Positions 1 through 8,769 of a stretch of 64,000 bases of DNA are shown piece by piece. Both the position numbers and the translations under genes were made by a program. Position 1 is the stretch's first letter. Each line of letters opens with the position of its first letter. The notes beneath the pieces were generated by a model that saw only the letters and a list, made by a program, of their open reading frames with translations, made no database searches and was not told where the DNA came from. This DNA is from DATLXU01 sp035575515 (GTDB taxonomy: Bacteria > Acidobacteriota > Blastocatellia > UBA7656), in assembly GCA_035575515.1 (NCBI GenBank), contig DATLXU010000055.1, forward strand, positions 12,030 to 76,029. The letters are read 5' to 3'.

Positions 1-315
1 GAGCGGCACAGCCGACGGGCCTCGTCTGTTTATAGAGAGGAAATTCTGCAACGTCCATTCGATTTGAAACTCGACGTTAGGGGCAAGCCCGACGCTCAAT
101 CGCGTATCGGCCAGCTTCACCAGGTCGCCGCGCAGACCCGAAACAGGAAAGGTCTGGTTTTGAAGAAACTCGAATCCTGATTCAATGCGAACGACTCCCG
201 GCTTTATGATGTCAACGTCTTCGGTGACAAGTGGTCGCTGCTGTGCTGAGGCGCTGAGCATTGAAGTGCAGATGAAAAACAAAGCGAGCGAGATTTTAGC
301 GAGCCGACGAGCCAT
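1..315 (-). CDS. Secreted hypothetical protein, N-terminal part, cut by the window edge
   Basis: The minus-strand reading frame opens with ATG at 315 and stays open for 105 codons to base 1, so the gene continues outside the window. The first ~24 residues (MARRLAKISLALFF... to SASAQ) form a clear Sec signal peptide. The mature part starts QRPLVTEDVDIIKPG and contains RIESGFEFLQ and VGLAPNVEFQIEW, alternating patterns that look like outer-membrane beta strands. This resembles the N-terminus of acidobacterial outer-membrane transporter-like or MetA-pathway-like hypothetical proteins, but the family call is inference from a fragment. The decayed IS630 element lies 86 bp upstream of the start, so the insertion may have displaced its promoter. 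Confidence 0.6.
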   Translation of the reverse strand, partial: MARRLAKISLALFFICTSMLSASAQQRPLVTEDVDIIKPGVVRIESGFEFLQNQTFPVSGLRGDLVKLADTRLSVGLAPNVEFQIEWTLQNFLSINRRGPSAVPL

Positions 316-401
316 TAATTTTTACCTCGCACAATTTCAAATCAAGCATTCAAACTGTGCGGCGATTCTATGGCCGCATAGATGCGTTTGTCAAATAGAC
401 C

Positions 402-1572
402 TAGTGCAGTTTCAAGAAACATTTTGTTTGAGGTGCTCATAATGCTCGCACCTGAAATAGTCACAGACTCGTTTTATCAATTCTTCAGCCGTCAGCTTTC
501 GCTCTGGCTCGACAACCGCTCGCTTGCCGTGTACCCAATGCGGCTCGATTGGATTCAGCCACGGGCTTTTGATTGGCAGTCTCAAAGCAAGTATCCGCAC
601 CCCGCCTTCTCGCTTCACTCTCTTATTGTGCTGCTTGATCCAACTCCTCACTTTTTGGCTCTTGTGCCAACTGGCATTGTCCCAGATCAGAACCAACACC
701 CGTTTGCCTTCTTCAGCCAACTTCCCAACTACCCATTCAAGGAAGTCGGTCGTCACCTGGCTCACGGGGCGACCTTCTACAAATCGCAACAGCAGTTTAT
801 CTGTGTCGCGCCTCCGCCAGCCCGTAGCAGCACAAGGCCAGCGGGTCAGGGTCTGCTTTGTTCTTTTCAAGCTGAAAGAGCCTCAACGGTTCCGAATCAG
901 TCCAGGCGTGAAGTTGAGGCTGATGAAGCCTGCTCCACCACGTTTCATCTTCATAGCCCAACACCCAATCGCTCTCGGGCCGAGGCGAGCTTTTTCAGCC
1001 TTTCAAGCTGCTTTTTTTCAATGCGTACTGCGGATCAGGACTCGTGATCCAGTTCTTTGCCCGCTTCCACTTTACTCCCAGTCTGGAGATGGCTTTGCGA
1101 ATCACTTCTCGGCTGACGAGCTTTTCGACAAGTCCCTGCTCAAATGCGACTTCAGCAGCCAACTCCAAAGTCCAAAGACTCGTAGGCTTGCCGAATTGGC
1201 GAGGGGAAGAGTGCAGCAATGACTGCAACTTCTCGCATTTAGTCGAATCAAGCCGCAGGCCGCACAGTCTTTGGGCGCCTTGAAGCTTCTTCAAGACAAT
1301 CCAGGCCACGACTCTCAAAATCGCGAATCACATTGCGGCAGGTCTGTGTAGCACAGCCGAGAGAGCGAGCGCGTGACTTAGACTCGCTCGCCACGGGAAC
1401 TGGCCAGCAGAATCTGGCAGCGGCGCAGAGTAAACAACGAGCGAGAGCGCAGCCCCAATTCAAGTTGCTTTCGCTCATCAGTAGTCAAAGATCGAACAAA
1501 CATTGGTGGCTTCATGCCACCTATGATTTCACAAAATTGCTCTTACACAAAATCTTTAGTGCATTTGCACTA
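402..1572 (-). mobile_element. Decayed IS630-family insertion sequence
   Basis: The element is about 1.17 kb, the usual IS630 size. Its ends carry related inverted sequences: TAGTGCA followed by ...ATTTTGT at the left (402 onwards), and on the opposite strand TAGTGCA ... ATTTTGTGT at the right (inward from 1572). Both ends sit on a TA, the target dinucleotide duplicated by this family. The only content is a broken transposase reading right to left. The inverted repeats are diverged, so the exact ends are approximate. It lies next to a tRNA-Ser fragment, which suggests a local rearrangement hotspot. Confidence 0.7.
412..1515 (-). pseudogene. IS630-family transposase, frameshifted
   Basis: A reading frame starts at ATG 1515 (MKPPMFVRSLTTDERKQLEL) and hits a stop after about 45 codons. 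The homology then continues in other minus frames: the helix-turn-helix part around 1478-1248, a linker part at 1318-995, and the catalytic C-terminus at 870-412. The DDE core is still legible as YEDETWW, LIWDNASWHKSQ and LNPIEPHWVHGK, the three acidic blocks typical of IS630/Tc1-like transposases. At least three frameshifts are needed to read through, so the enzyme is inactive. The last frame ends at 412 within the terminal repeat. Confidence 0.8.
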
Positions 1573-1635
1573 AGAAGGCGGATCAAAGCGGGTGTAAACG
1601 GTTGAGAGAAAAAGAACGGGCAAGAAAGATTTGAT

Positions 1636-1694
1636 TTGCTAAACCGCTATAGGGGCGTAAACCCCTATCGAGGGTTCGAATCCCTCCTTCTCCG
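1636..1694 (+). pseudogene. 3' fragment of a tRNA-Ser(GCU) gene
   Basis: From 1636 the sequence reads as the 3' half of a class II tRNA. There is the anticodon loop TTGCTAA (anticodon GCU), the 3' strand of the anticodon stem (ACCGC), a long variable arm with a perfect ATAGGGG / CCCCTAT stem, a T arm (GAGGG TTCGAAT CCCTC), and the acceptor 3' strand CTTCTCC plus G. The matching 5' half is missing. Bases before the anticodon loop (TTGAT) do not pair with ACCGC, and no GGAGAAG acceptor or D arm occurs upstream. It is therefore a tRNA scar of the kind left at the far side of an integrated element, or by the neighbouring IS event. Confidence 0.7.
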
Positions 1695-1720
1695 CTTCAA
1701 CTCTATTACTTCAATCACAG

Positions 1721-1749
1721 GGGCGGTCTTCTCGCGAGGGCCGCCTTTT
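1721..1749 (+). terminator. Rho-independent terminator of the former tRNA-Ser gene
   Basis: GGCGGTC and GGCCGCC form a GC-rich stem around the loop TTCTCGCGAG and are followed by TTTTGTTATT. It sits 27 bases after the tRNA 3' end and before the GH29 gene, so it fits the tRNA's own terminator. Its retention argues that the tRNA fragment keeps its original downstream flank. Confidence 0.6.
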
Positions 1750-1804
1750 GTTATTCTGTCTTGACAATGAAGAGATGGCGGGAAGCACTCAGGTGGAGCG
1801 GTCA

Positions 1805-3343
1805 ATGTTCATCACGAGAAGAAGCATAATCAAGATGCTGGCGGGAATAGTGCCCGGCGTTGGGATGACACGAGCCTTCGCAAGCGAAGAAACAATTCCG
1901 CAGATTCAATCGGGACCATTCGAAGCTACTCGCGAATCGCTTAAAACATATCGGGTCCCCGACTGGTTCCGCGATGCAAAGTTCGGCATCTGGGCGCACT
2001 GGGGACCGCAGTCCGCGCCGGAGCAGGGCGACTGGTATGCGCGAAGGATGTATATCGAAGGCGAAGAGCAGTACAAGTATCACATCCAGCATTACGGCCA
2101 CCCTTCAAAGTTCGGCTTCAAGGACGTGATTCAAACATGGAAGGGCGAGCGGTTCGACCCCGACTACCTCGTTGGCCTATACAAAAAAGCGGGGGCGAAA
2201 TACTTCGTCAGCATGGGCGTGCATCACGACAACTTCGACCTGTGGAACTCGAAACATACACGCTGGAACTCTGTTAGGATGGGGCCGAAGAAAGACATCG
2301 TCGGGTTGTTTCGCAAAGCCGCATTAAAGCATGGCCTGCGATTCGGGGTGAGCGATCATCTGTGGATTACCTACAAATGGTTTTCGGTCGCTCGCGGGAG
2401 CGACAAGACAGGGCCTTATGCTGGTGTGCCTTATGACGGAGCCGACCCGCGATACGCTGATCTTTATCTCGACTCGAAGACTATTTATAAAGACCTGCCC
2501 TGGAACGAAGACGGTATACCTGAGTCGTGGAAGCGCCACTGGTTCCTGCGCATCAGAGACCTTGTTGACCAGTACCGGCCCGATTTTCTCTACTCGGATG
2601 GCGCGATGCCGTTCGAGCAGTGGGGGCTGAGTCTTTTGGCTCACTTTTATAATCAGAATGCGCAGCGTCACGGTGGAAAGGTAGAAGCCGTTTACACGAG
2701 CAAGCGGCGAGAAGATTGTGAAGCGGGAACATGCGTGCTCGATTTCGAGCGTGGGATTCCCGAAAGCATCTGGCCGAACCCCTGGCAGACCGACACCTGC
2801 ATCGGCGATTGGCACTACAAGAGAGATATTAAGTACAAAACGCCCAAGAGAATAATTGATATGCTCGTGGATATAGTCAGCCGCAACGGCACGCTGCTTT
2901 TGAATTTTCCGCTGCCGAGCAGCGGGATGCTGGACTCTGAAGAGATGAAGGTTCTCGATGAGATCACAAAGTGGATAGCCGTCAATGGCGAGGCCATCTA
3001 CGCCACCCGACCCTGGAAGATTTTTGGCGAAGGACCGGGCACTCCATCGGCGGCGGGAGCATTCAGCGAAGGCAAGCGCAAAGACCTCACCAGCGATGAC
3101 GTTCGCTTCATGACTAAGGGACAGACTCTTTATGCCTTTATGATGGGCTGGCCTGACAATCAGGCGGTGATTGCGCCGCTTGCGACAAACAGCAGGTATA
3201 AGGTCGGTAAGATTCAAAATGTCGAATTGCTCGGCTTCAGCGGAAAGCTGCAATGGAAGCAAAACGAAACCGGCCTGGTTGTTCAACTGCCTGCTGAAAA
3301 GCCGAGCGATCACGCAGTTGCGTTTAAGATCACAGGCGCTTGA
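1805..3343 (+). CDS. Exported GH29 alpha-L-fucosidase
   Basis: This is predicted to remove terminal alpha-L-fucose from glycans such as fucosylated xyloglucan or host-type oligosaccharides, with retention. The chosen start, MFITRRSIIKMLAG, follows a GGTGGAG ribosome site and begins with a Tat-like signal (TRRSIIK plus hydrophobic stretch). Frames open further upstream (TTG 1748, ATG 1778) but lack this logic. The catalytic (alpha/beta)8 domain shows FGIWAHWGPQSAPEQGDWYAR, VSMGVHHDNFDLWNS and LYSDGAMPF. The Asp of the last motif, about residue 265 from this start, is the expected nucleophile. At about 512 residues it has the usual length. It converges on the GH31 gene with an 18-bp gap. Confidence 0.9.
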   Translation: MFITRRSIIKMLAGIVPGVGMTRAFASEETIPQIQSGPFEATRESLKTYRVPDWFRDAKFGIWAHWGPQSAPEQGDWYARRMYIEGEEQYKYHIQHYGHPSKFGFKDVIQTWKGERFDPDYLVGLYKKAGAKYFVSMGVHHDNFDLWNSKHTRWNSVRMGPKKDIVGLFRKAALKHGLRFGVSDHLWITYKWFSVARGSDKTGPYAGVPYDGADPRYADLYLDSKTIYKDLPWNEDGIPESWKRHWFLRIRDLVDQYRPDFLYSDGAMPFEQWGLSLLAHFYNQNAQRHGGKVEAVYTSKRREDCEAGTCVLDFERGIPESIWPNPWQTDTCIGDWHYKRDIKYKTPKRIIDMLVDIVSRNGTLLLNFPLPSSGMLDSEEMKVLDEITKWIAVNGEAIYATRPWKIFGEGPGTPSAAGAFSEGKRKDLTSDDVRFMTKGQTLYAFMMGWPDNQAVIAPLATNSRYKVGKIQNVELLGFSGKLQWKQNETGLVVQLPAEKPSDHAVAFKITGA

Positions 3344-3361
3344 GCGCAGGTGAATCGCGGC

Positions 3362-5803
3362 TCATCGAGTCTCAACTTTATTAATCTGCCATCTGATTTT
3401 TCCTCGTAGAGGGTCGTCCTTCACCACGAAGCCATTCTGCTCAGCTTCAAGTCTGAGCGTTTGAAGATTCCCCTGCGGCAGCGCGAAAAGTCCTGTGGCA
3501 GATGAATGATCGGCGCTGAAGACTCGCAACTCGATCTCGTTCCAATTAATCTGCGACGTGCTCTGCGCCACAGCCGCATGTGGAATGACGGCGTGATCTT
3601 TCACGAGCAGCACGACGGGAATCTGGCCAGCCGCTACCACGTGCCACGCTGCCCCGCGATAGACTTTGCCCGTTTGATAATCAATCCACGCGCCCGGCGG
3701 CAGATAAACCCTGCGGCTGTCGCCTTCTTCAATCAGCGGGGCGACGAGCAGGTCAGAGCCGAACAGGTATTCGTCTTCTATGAGCCACGATGTCGGGTCG
3801 TCAGGGTACTCGAAGAACAACGCCCGCATCATCGGATACCCATGCGCTGACGAGTCTTTGGCCTGCGCGATGATGTAAGGCATCAGCGAATATTTCAATT
3901 CAACCGCGCGACGATAATCTTCGACGAATGCTTCATCATACTCCCACGGCTCGCGCGGCGGAGCGCCGTGCGCGCGCGTGTGCGAAGTTAGCACGCCCCA
4001 TCCTAACCACCTGCGATAAAGGTCCCGCGGCGCGCGGTTGACGAAGCCGCCCACGTCGTGGCTCCAATAGGTAAAGCCCGAAAGGCCGAACGACAATCCC
4101 CCGCGCAGCTCGGCGGCCATAGCGGAGTTCGTGTTTTCAGCGTCGCCTCCCCAATGCACAGGGTAACGCTGGCTCCCGGCCCACGCGCTTCTCGCCCAGA
4201 TTATCGAATCGCCCGTGACCTCTTTAGTGATGTCCGCAACCGCTTTGTTATAACGCAACGGATACAGGTTGTGCTCGTAAAACCCCGTGCGGCCCGACGC
4301 GTACAATCCGTTGGCAGGAGCGCCTTCGCCAAAATCAACTTTGATCGCCCCGACTCCGAGCTTCAAGAGAGTAGCGATTTGCCCTTGATACCACTTCACG
4401 GTCGCGGGGTTGCTGAAATCCAGAGTCGCGTCTTCGTTAGGCCGCCCGTCGCCGGTCTCGCGCACGGCATAGCCTGAGTTGACTATCTCATCATAGAGCC
4501 GGTTCCTGCGCGTGAAGTATGGCAACTGCCAGAGGCTTATGTGAAACCCCTGTCGCTTCAAATCAGCAATCATCCGCGCCGGGTCGCGGAACCGCGAAGT
4601 TGAGAACTTATAATCAGAGCGCCAATCGGTCTCAAACCATCCGGTGTCGAGATGAATAACGTCACTGGGGATTCGATACCGCCTGAGCTTCGCCGCAACG
4701 TCGCGCACTTCATCTTCGGACTTGTAAGTGATGCGGCTCATCCAGAAGCCGAACGACCATAGGGGCGGAACCGGGCTGCGCCCTGTGAGCGCCGTGTATT
4801 CAGAGAGAACCTCTTTCGGGCTGCCGAGAAAGACGAACAGGTCGAGCGCGTCGTCCCCGACGTAAATCGCGTTGCTTTGATCGAACGTATGCCCTGCGTC
4901 GAGCGTCACAGGCGTTGAGGTGTGAATGAACATGCCGTAGCCGTTGCTGCTCATAAAGAATGGAATAGGCTTATACATCCACGAATTCTGAACGCCCATC
5001 GCATCGCGCGTGTAAAGCACGAGCTTCTGCCCGCGCTTGTTGAGTCGCGTGAATGACTCGCCGCAGCCAAAGATTTTTTCATCGGGCGAGAGGCTGAAAA
5101 CGGCGGCGACGCTTCGCCCGAAATCGGTTGCGCGCCGGACGAACGAAAATGGCAGCGGAGAGAAGAAGCTGCTCAGGTCGTTCCTGTTTTGCGTGCTCGT
5201 GAGCAGACGGCCCGCGTTGTCACGAATCTCAATCCGCCACGGGTCTTTGATTATACTCACCGAGCCGTATGCGTTTCGGTAAGTTATGGCTTTGTCGTTC
5301 TGCTCAACTTTCCACGATGTATCCTTTGCGGGCGCGCCGACAAGCATCAGCGATGGCTCATTGCGCAAAGCTCCTTCGCTTGTGTTCATGCGGAGGCGAA
5401 TGGTCTTCGGTGAAACGAACTCGATTGCAAACGTCAGCACAGGAGCGGCGTCGTATTCGGATGGAAATTCATTCGGCGCGTCGGGCGAAAGCCCCTTATC
5501 AATCTTATTGAAGCTGTACGCGGGCCGACGCGCATACCGCTTCCATTCAAGAGCGCCGATGCCGGTCGCAGCATCGAATGACACAACGCGGTTGCCGACA
5601 TAATAGGTATTCTCAAGCTTTGCAAACTCTTGGCTTATGTCTTGGGGGTCGCCCATCACCTGCTGAGCCATCGCGGAGCCGTTGATTTCGAAAAGGCCCA
5701 ACAAGATGAAAGCGAATAACAAGCCTTTGCTCGATAGCCAATATACAATCGTGTTCCGCAAATTCATTCCTCCGCTTCCGGTCTGCATAGTCATATTGAC
5801 CAT
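3362..5803 (-). CDS. Secreted GH31 alpha-xylosidase / alpha-glucosidase
   Basis: It probably removes alpha-1,6-xylose from xyloglucan oligosaccharides, although alpha-glucosidase activity cannot be excluded. A signal peptide around residues 14-47 ends SAMAQQ. The GH31 N-terminal beta domain is followed by the barrel starting PVPPLWSFGFWMSR. The nucleophile motif is IKVDFGE (D490) and the acid/base HWGGDAENT (D554), a spacing like that of YicI-type alpha-xylosidases. It is the last gene of the xylose operon, and its start is only 5 bp after the xylH stop, so translational coupling is likely. ATG at 5803 was chosen for this coupling. An internal ATG at 5767 directly precedes the signal peptide. 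Confidence 0.88.
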   Translation of the reverse strand: MVNMTMQTGSGGMNLRNTIVYWLSSKGLLFAFILLGLFEINGSAMAQQVMGDPQDISQEFAKLENTYYVGNRVVSFDAATGIGALEWKRYARRPAYSFNKIDKGLSPDAPNEFPSEYDAAPVLTFAIEFVSPKTIRLRMNTSEGALRNEPSLMLVGAPAKDTSWKVEQNDKAITYRNAYGSVSIIKDPWRIEIRDNAGRLLTSTQNRNDLSSFFSPLPFSFVRRATDFGRSVAAVFSLSPDEKIFGCGESFTRLNKRGQKLVLYTRDAMGVQNSWMYKPIPFFMSSNGYGMFIHTSTPVTLDAGHTFDQSNAIYVGDDALDLFVFLGSPKEVLSEYTALTGRSPVPPLWSFGFWMSRITYKSEDEVRDVAAKLRRYRIPSDVIHLDTGWFETDWRSDYKFSTSRFRDPARMIADLKRQGFHISLWQLPYFTRRNRLYDEIVNSGYAVRETGDGRPNEDATLDFSNPATVKWYQGQIATLLKLGVGAIKVDFGEGAPANGLYASGRTGFYEHNLYPLRYNKAVADITKEVTGDSIIWARSAWAGSQRYPVHWGGDAENTNSAMAAELRGGLSFGLSGFTYWSHDVGGFVNRAPRDLYRRWLGWGVLTSHTRAHGAPPREPWEYDEAFVEDYRRAVELKYSLMPYIIAQAKDSSAHGYPMMRALFFEYPDDPTSWLIEDEYLFGSDLLVAPLIEEGDSRRVYLPPGAWIDYQTGKVYRGAAWHVVAAGQIPVVLLVKDHAVIPHAAVAQSTSQINWNEIELRVFSADHSSATGLFALPQGNLQTLRLEAEQNGFVVKDDPLRGKIRWQINKVETR

Positions 5804-5808
5804 AGCTG

Positions 5809-7017
5809 CTATCCGCTTTTGCGTCGCCAGAGCATATCCAATCCGACGGCGGCGACAAGAATCGCGCCTTTGACGATGTCTTGCGTGAAATCGGGAATGT
5901 TCTTGAGCGACATTCCATTATCGAGGCTCGCCATAAAGAGCGCGCCCAGGCACGCGCCGAAGATAGTGCCGCGCCCGCCCATCAGACTCGCGCCTCCGAT
6001 GACGCAGGCCGCGATTGCGTCAAGCTCAAGAAGAACGCCCGCATCGGGCGCGCCGCTGCCTACGCGCGCCGTGTAGACGATGCCCGCTATCGCCGCGAGC
6101 GTTCCCATCAGACAGAACGTGGCCAGAATGTGCCGTCGCACGCTTATCCCGGAAAGCCGCGCCGCATCGACGTTCCCGCCAATCGCATAAAGGTAGCGGC
6201 CAAAGATCGTGTTCCTTGTAAGAAATGCCCCCAACAGCCCAACCGCGAGCAGGATGATCACAGGAATCGGAACGCCCGCATAAGAGTTCAAAGCTAGGAT
6301 GAAACCTATGATGACTACTGAAGGAGCAAGGATTCGCAGAACGGTTTCAGTCTTCCTCGTCGCGGCCAATCCATAACGCGACCGCGCTCGGACTCGACGG
6401 ACGTTGAGCCACACGATGATTGCTACGGCCAGTGCAGCAATCGCCATGCTCACGACCGCAGAAATATAACCTTGCCCTATGTCTTTAAACGCGCGAGGCT
6501 GTATGGGAATGGTGTTGCCTTTGCTGATACCTTTAATGAGACCGCGCCAGATGAGCAGCCCTCCGAGAGTGACTATGAAGGCAGGTACGTTCGCATACGC
6601 CACGAGCGCGCCTTGCATCACGCCGATAATTAATCCGACCGCGAGGGCCACAGCGATTGATGGGATCAGGCCCCAGCCGAGCCAGGTCAGAGCAATGGCT
6701 GCGATGCCGCCAGTGAGTCCGACAACCGAGCCGACCGAAAGATCAATCTGCCCGGTCACGATGACCATAAGCATGCCTACAGCAAGCACACCCGTAACAG
6801 CCGTTGACCGCATCAGATTCGAGAAGTTGCGCGCTGAGAGGAAGACCCCGTCCGTCGCCCAGGTGAAGAGCAGCCAGACGACCACGAGCGCGATGACCAT
6901 CGTGTAAGCGCGCAGAGCTGTGGTGGAAATCTTGATCCCGCCACGATTCTTTTGAACAACCGTGTCAGCGGTGACGGGAGGGCGACTTATGACAGGTTCG
7001 TTGGCTCCATCGGCCAT
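5809..7017 (-). CDS. xylH: Xylose ABC transporter permease XylH
   Basis: This is the inner-membrane permease of a CUT2-type sugar ABC importer (AraH/RbsC/XylH family). A cytoplasmic tail of about 35 residues is followed by roughly ten hydrophobic segments, starting with AYTMVIALVVVWLLFTWA. The conserved motif GQIDLSVGSVVGLTGG follows, then GRYLYAIGGNVDAARLSGI and GGRGTIFGACLGALFM near the C-terminus. The length of 402 residues fits XylH rather than the shorter RbsC. It follows xylG after a 96-bp gap containing a large inverted repeat, and the alpha-xylosidase gene starts immediately after it. The xylose assignment comes from the adjacent xylA, xylF and xylG. Confidence 0.9.
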   Translation of the reverse strand: MADGANEPVISRPPVTADTVVQKNRGGIKISTTALRAYTMVIALVVVWLLFTWATDGVFLSARNFSNLMRSTAVTGVLAVGMLMVIVTGQIDLSVGSVVGLTGGIAAIALTWLGWGLIPSIAVALAVGLIIGVMQGALVAYANVPAFIVTLGGLLIWRGLIKGISKGNTIPIQPRAFKDIGQGYISAVVSMAIAALAVAIIVWLNVRRVRARSRYGLAATRKTETVLRILAPSVVIIGFILALNSYAGVPIPVIILLAVGLLGAFLTRNTIFGRYLYAIGGNVDAARLSGISVRRHILATFCLMGTLAAIAGIVYTARVGSGAPDAGVLLELDAIAACVIGGASLMGGRGTIFGACLGALFMASLDNGMSLKNIPDFTQDIVKGAILVAAVGLDMLWRRKSG

Positions 7018-7032
7018 AACAATACCCCAGTA

Positions 7033-7110
7033 GTTGCCAGTTGCTGGTTGTAAGTCTGCTTATCGTTATTTCGGTAACCTGCAACCAACCAGCAACTGAC
7101 AACTGGCAAC
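7033..7110 (-). repeat. Inverted repeat in the xylG-xylH gap
   Basis: The left arm GTTGCCAGTTGCTGGTTG (7033-7050) is complementary to 7086-7110, which reads CAACCAGCAACT, a 7-base insertion GACAACT, then GGCAAC. The intervening 35 bases are AT-richer. Such CAACTGGCAACTG palindromes look like dispersed intergenic repeats. In the transcript it would fold into a strong stem between xylG and xylH and could tune permease expression or stabilise upstream mRNA. No T tract follows, so it is not an obvious intrinsic terminator. Confidence 0.6.
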
Positions 7111-7113
7111 TGA

Positions 7114-8655
7114 TTATGAGTTGTGGACGTGGCCCGTCGCGCAGGCCATGACTTTTTCGGGCGTCGCTTCCGCGCGGCTGAACTCTCCCGTCACGCGCCC
7201 TTCGTGCAGAACTATCACGCGGTCTGACAGGCCAAGCACTTCGGGCAATTCAGACGAAACGAGCACGATGGCCAGCCCCTCGCGCGCGAGGCGATTGATC
7301 TGCGCGTAAATCTCCTGCTTCGCGCCTACGTCAATGCCGCGCGTCGGCTCGTCCAAGAATAATACTTTCGGTTTCGTCAGCAGCCACTTCGCCAGCACAA
7401 CCTTCTGCTGGTTGCCCCCGGAAAGCGTCCCGACTTCAGTGAACACTGAATTGGCTTTGACTCTCAAATCCTTCATTGCGCGCTCGCCTTCCACAACCTC
7501 TGCGTGCTCGTCCGTGATGAAACGGCGCGCGAGACTTTTCAAACACGCCAGCGTCATGTTTTTCAGTATGGTCTGGTTGAGGATGAGACCGAACCGTTTC
7601 CTGTCTTCAGTGACAAATCCCACTCCATGCCTGATTGCGTCCGAAGGCCGAGCAATTGTCACTCGTTTTCCTTCAATCAGAACTTCGCCGCCCCTGCGCC
7701 CCTCGTGCGCGCCGAAGATTGCCATTAGAAGCTCTGTGCGGCCCGCGCCCATAAGACCTGCGATGCCTAGGACCTCGCCTTTCCGCACCGAAAAGCTCAC
7801 GTCGCGCACCAACATTTTGCCGGGCATGTTCGGGTCTTCTACCGTGATGTTGCGCGCTTCAAAGATAGCCTCGCCGCGCTCGTGGCCCGCTTCAGGGAAA
7901 ATGTCGCCGACCTCGCGCCCGACCATGAGCGCGATGACGCGAGGCTCGTCCAACTCCTTCGTCGCGTCGGTCGCAACCGTTCGCCCGTCGCGCAAGACCG
8001 TGATGCGGTCCGACATGCGAAAGACCTCATCGAGCTTGTGCGATATGTAAATCATGCCGACGCCGCGCGAGCGGAGCTTGTCGAGGATATGAAAAAGCGT
8101 TTCCACTTCTGCATCGGTCAAAGCTGCTGTCGGTTCATCGAGCACAAGTATATGCGCCTGCTGCGACAGCGCCTTCGCGATCTCGACGAGTTGCTGCTGG
8201 CCTATACCTAGCTGGCCAGCGGGAGTGCGCGGGTCAACCGGAAGGTGAAGCTCGTCGAGGAGGTTCTGCGCGCGGCTGTAAAGCTCTTCCCAGCGAATGA
8301 TGCCAAAGCTGCGCGGCTCACGCCCGAGAAAGATATTTTCGGCGATGCTGAGGTCTTTTACGAGCGACATCTCCTGAAAGATGATAGCGACGCCCGCCTC
8401 TTCCGACTCACGCACTCTGTGAAAGCGGCGCACCTCGCCGTCAATCAGAATCTCGCCGTCGTAACTACCATACGGATAGACGCCGCCGAGCACCTTCATC
8501 AGCGTTGACTTACCCGCGCCGTTTTCGCCCACGAGCGCGTGAATCTCTCCGGCGAATAGATCGAACGTCACGCCGTCGAGAGCGCGCACGCCCGGGAAGG
8601 TCTTCGTCATATCGCGCATCTCAAGTATCGGAGCGCGGGCATTACTCCCGGTCAT
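7114..8655 (-). CDS. xylG: Xylose ABC transporter ATPase XylG
   Basis: This is the duplicated ABC ATPase that powers the XylFGH importer. The first nucleotide-binding domain has Walker A GENGAGKST (residues 43-51), the signature region LGIGQQQLVEIAKAL and Walker B ILVLDEPTAAL. The second has a degenerate Walker A, GLMGAGRTELL, then LSGGNQQKVVLAKWL and VLFLDEPTRGID. Two domains with an altered second P-loop are standard for the CUT2 family, and 513 residues is the family length. A ribosome site lies in TAGGAG just upstream. A 114-bp gap separates it from xylF, with no gene seen in it. Confidence 0.92.
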   Translation of the reverse strand: MTGSNARAPILEMRDMTKTFPGVRALDGVTFDLFAGEIHALVGENGAGKSTLMKVLGGVYPYGSYDGEILIDGEVRRFHRVRESEEAGVAIIFQEMSLVKDLSIAENIFLGREPRSFGIIRWEELYSRAQNLLDELHLPVDPRTPAGQLGIGQQQLVEIAKALSQQAHILVLDEPTAALTDAEVETLFHILDKLRSRGVGMIYISHKLDEVFRMSDRITVLRDGRTVATDATKELDEPRVIALMVGREVGDIFPEAGHERGEAIFEARNITVEDPNMPGKMLVRDVSFSVRKGEVLGIAGLMGAGRTELLMAIFGAHEGRRGGEVLIEGKRVTIARPSDAIRHGVGFVTEDRKRFGLILNQTILKNMTLACLKSLARRFITDEHAEVVEGERAMKDLRVKANSVFTEVGTLSGGNQQKVVLAKWLLTKPKVLFLDEPTRGIDVGAKQEIYAQINRLAREGLAIVLVSSELPEVLGLSDRVIVLHEGRVTGEFSRAEATPEKVMACATGHVHNS

Positions 8656-8769
8656 CGCTTACTCCTACTAGGAGCCAAAACCAGAACAACTGCTGCCTTG
8701 AAAGCGGCTTCCAGAGCCTATTCCAGGACACCGCCATTCTGTCCCTACGCTCCACCCCTGACCCGCCAC

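Noticed and set aside
1605..1694. A complete tRNA-Ser gene ending at 1694
   Set aside because: The 5' acceptor strand, D arm and 5' anticodon-stem strand that would pair with the clear 3' half are absent, so only a fragment is reported.
1748..1804. Upstream TTG/ATG starts for the GH29 gene
   Set aside because: The 1748 TTG lies within the terminator's T run, and the extra residues hide the Tat-like signal that starts cleanly at 1805.
2324..3313. 329-codon frame antisense to the fucosidase gene
   Set aside because: No motif or ribosome site; the opposite strand encodes a complete GH29 enzyme.
7033..7110. CRISPR-like repeat unit
   Set aside because: There is a single inverted pair and no regular direct repeats with spacers anywhere in the window.
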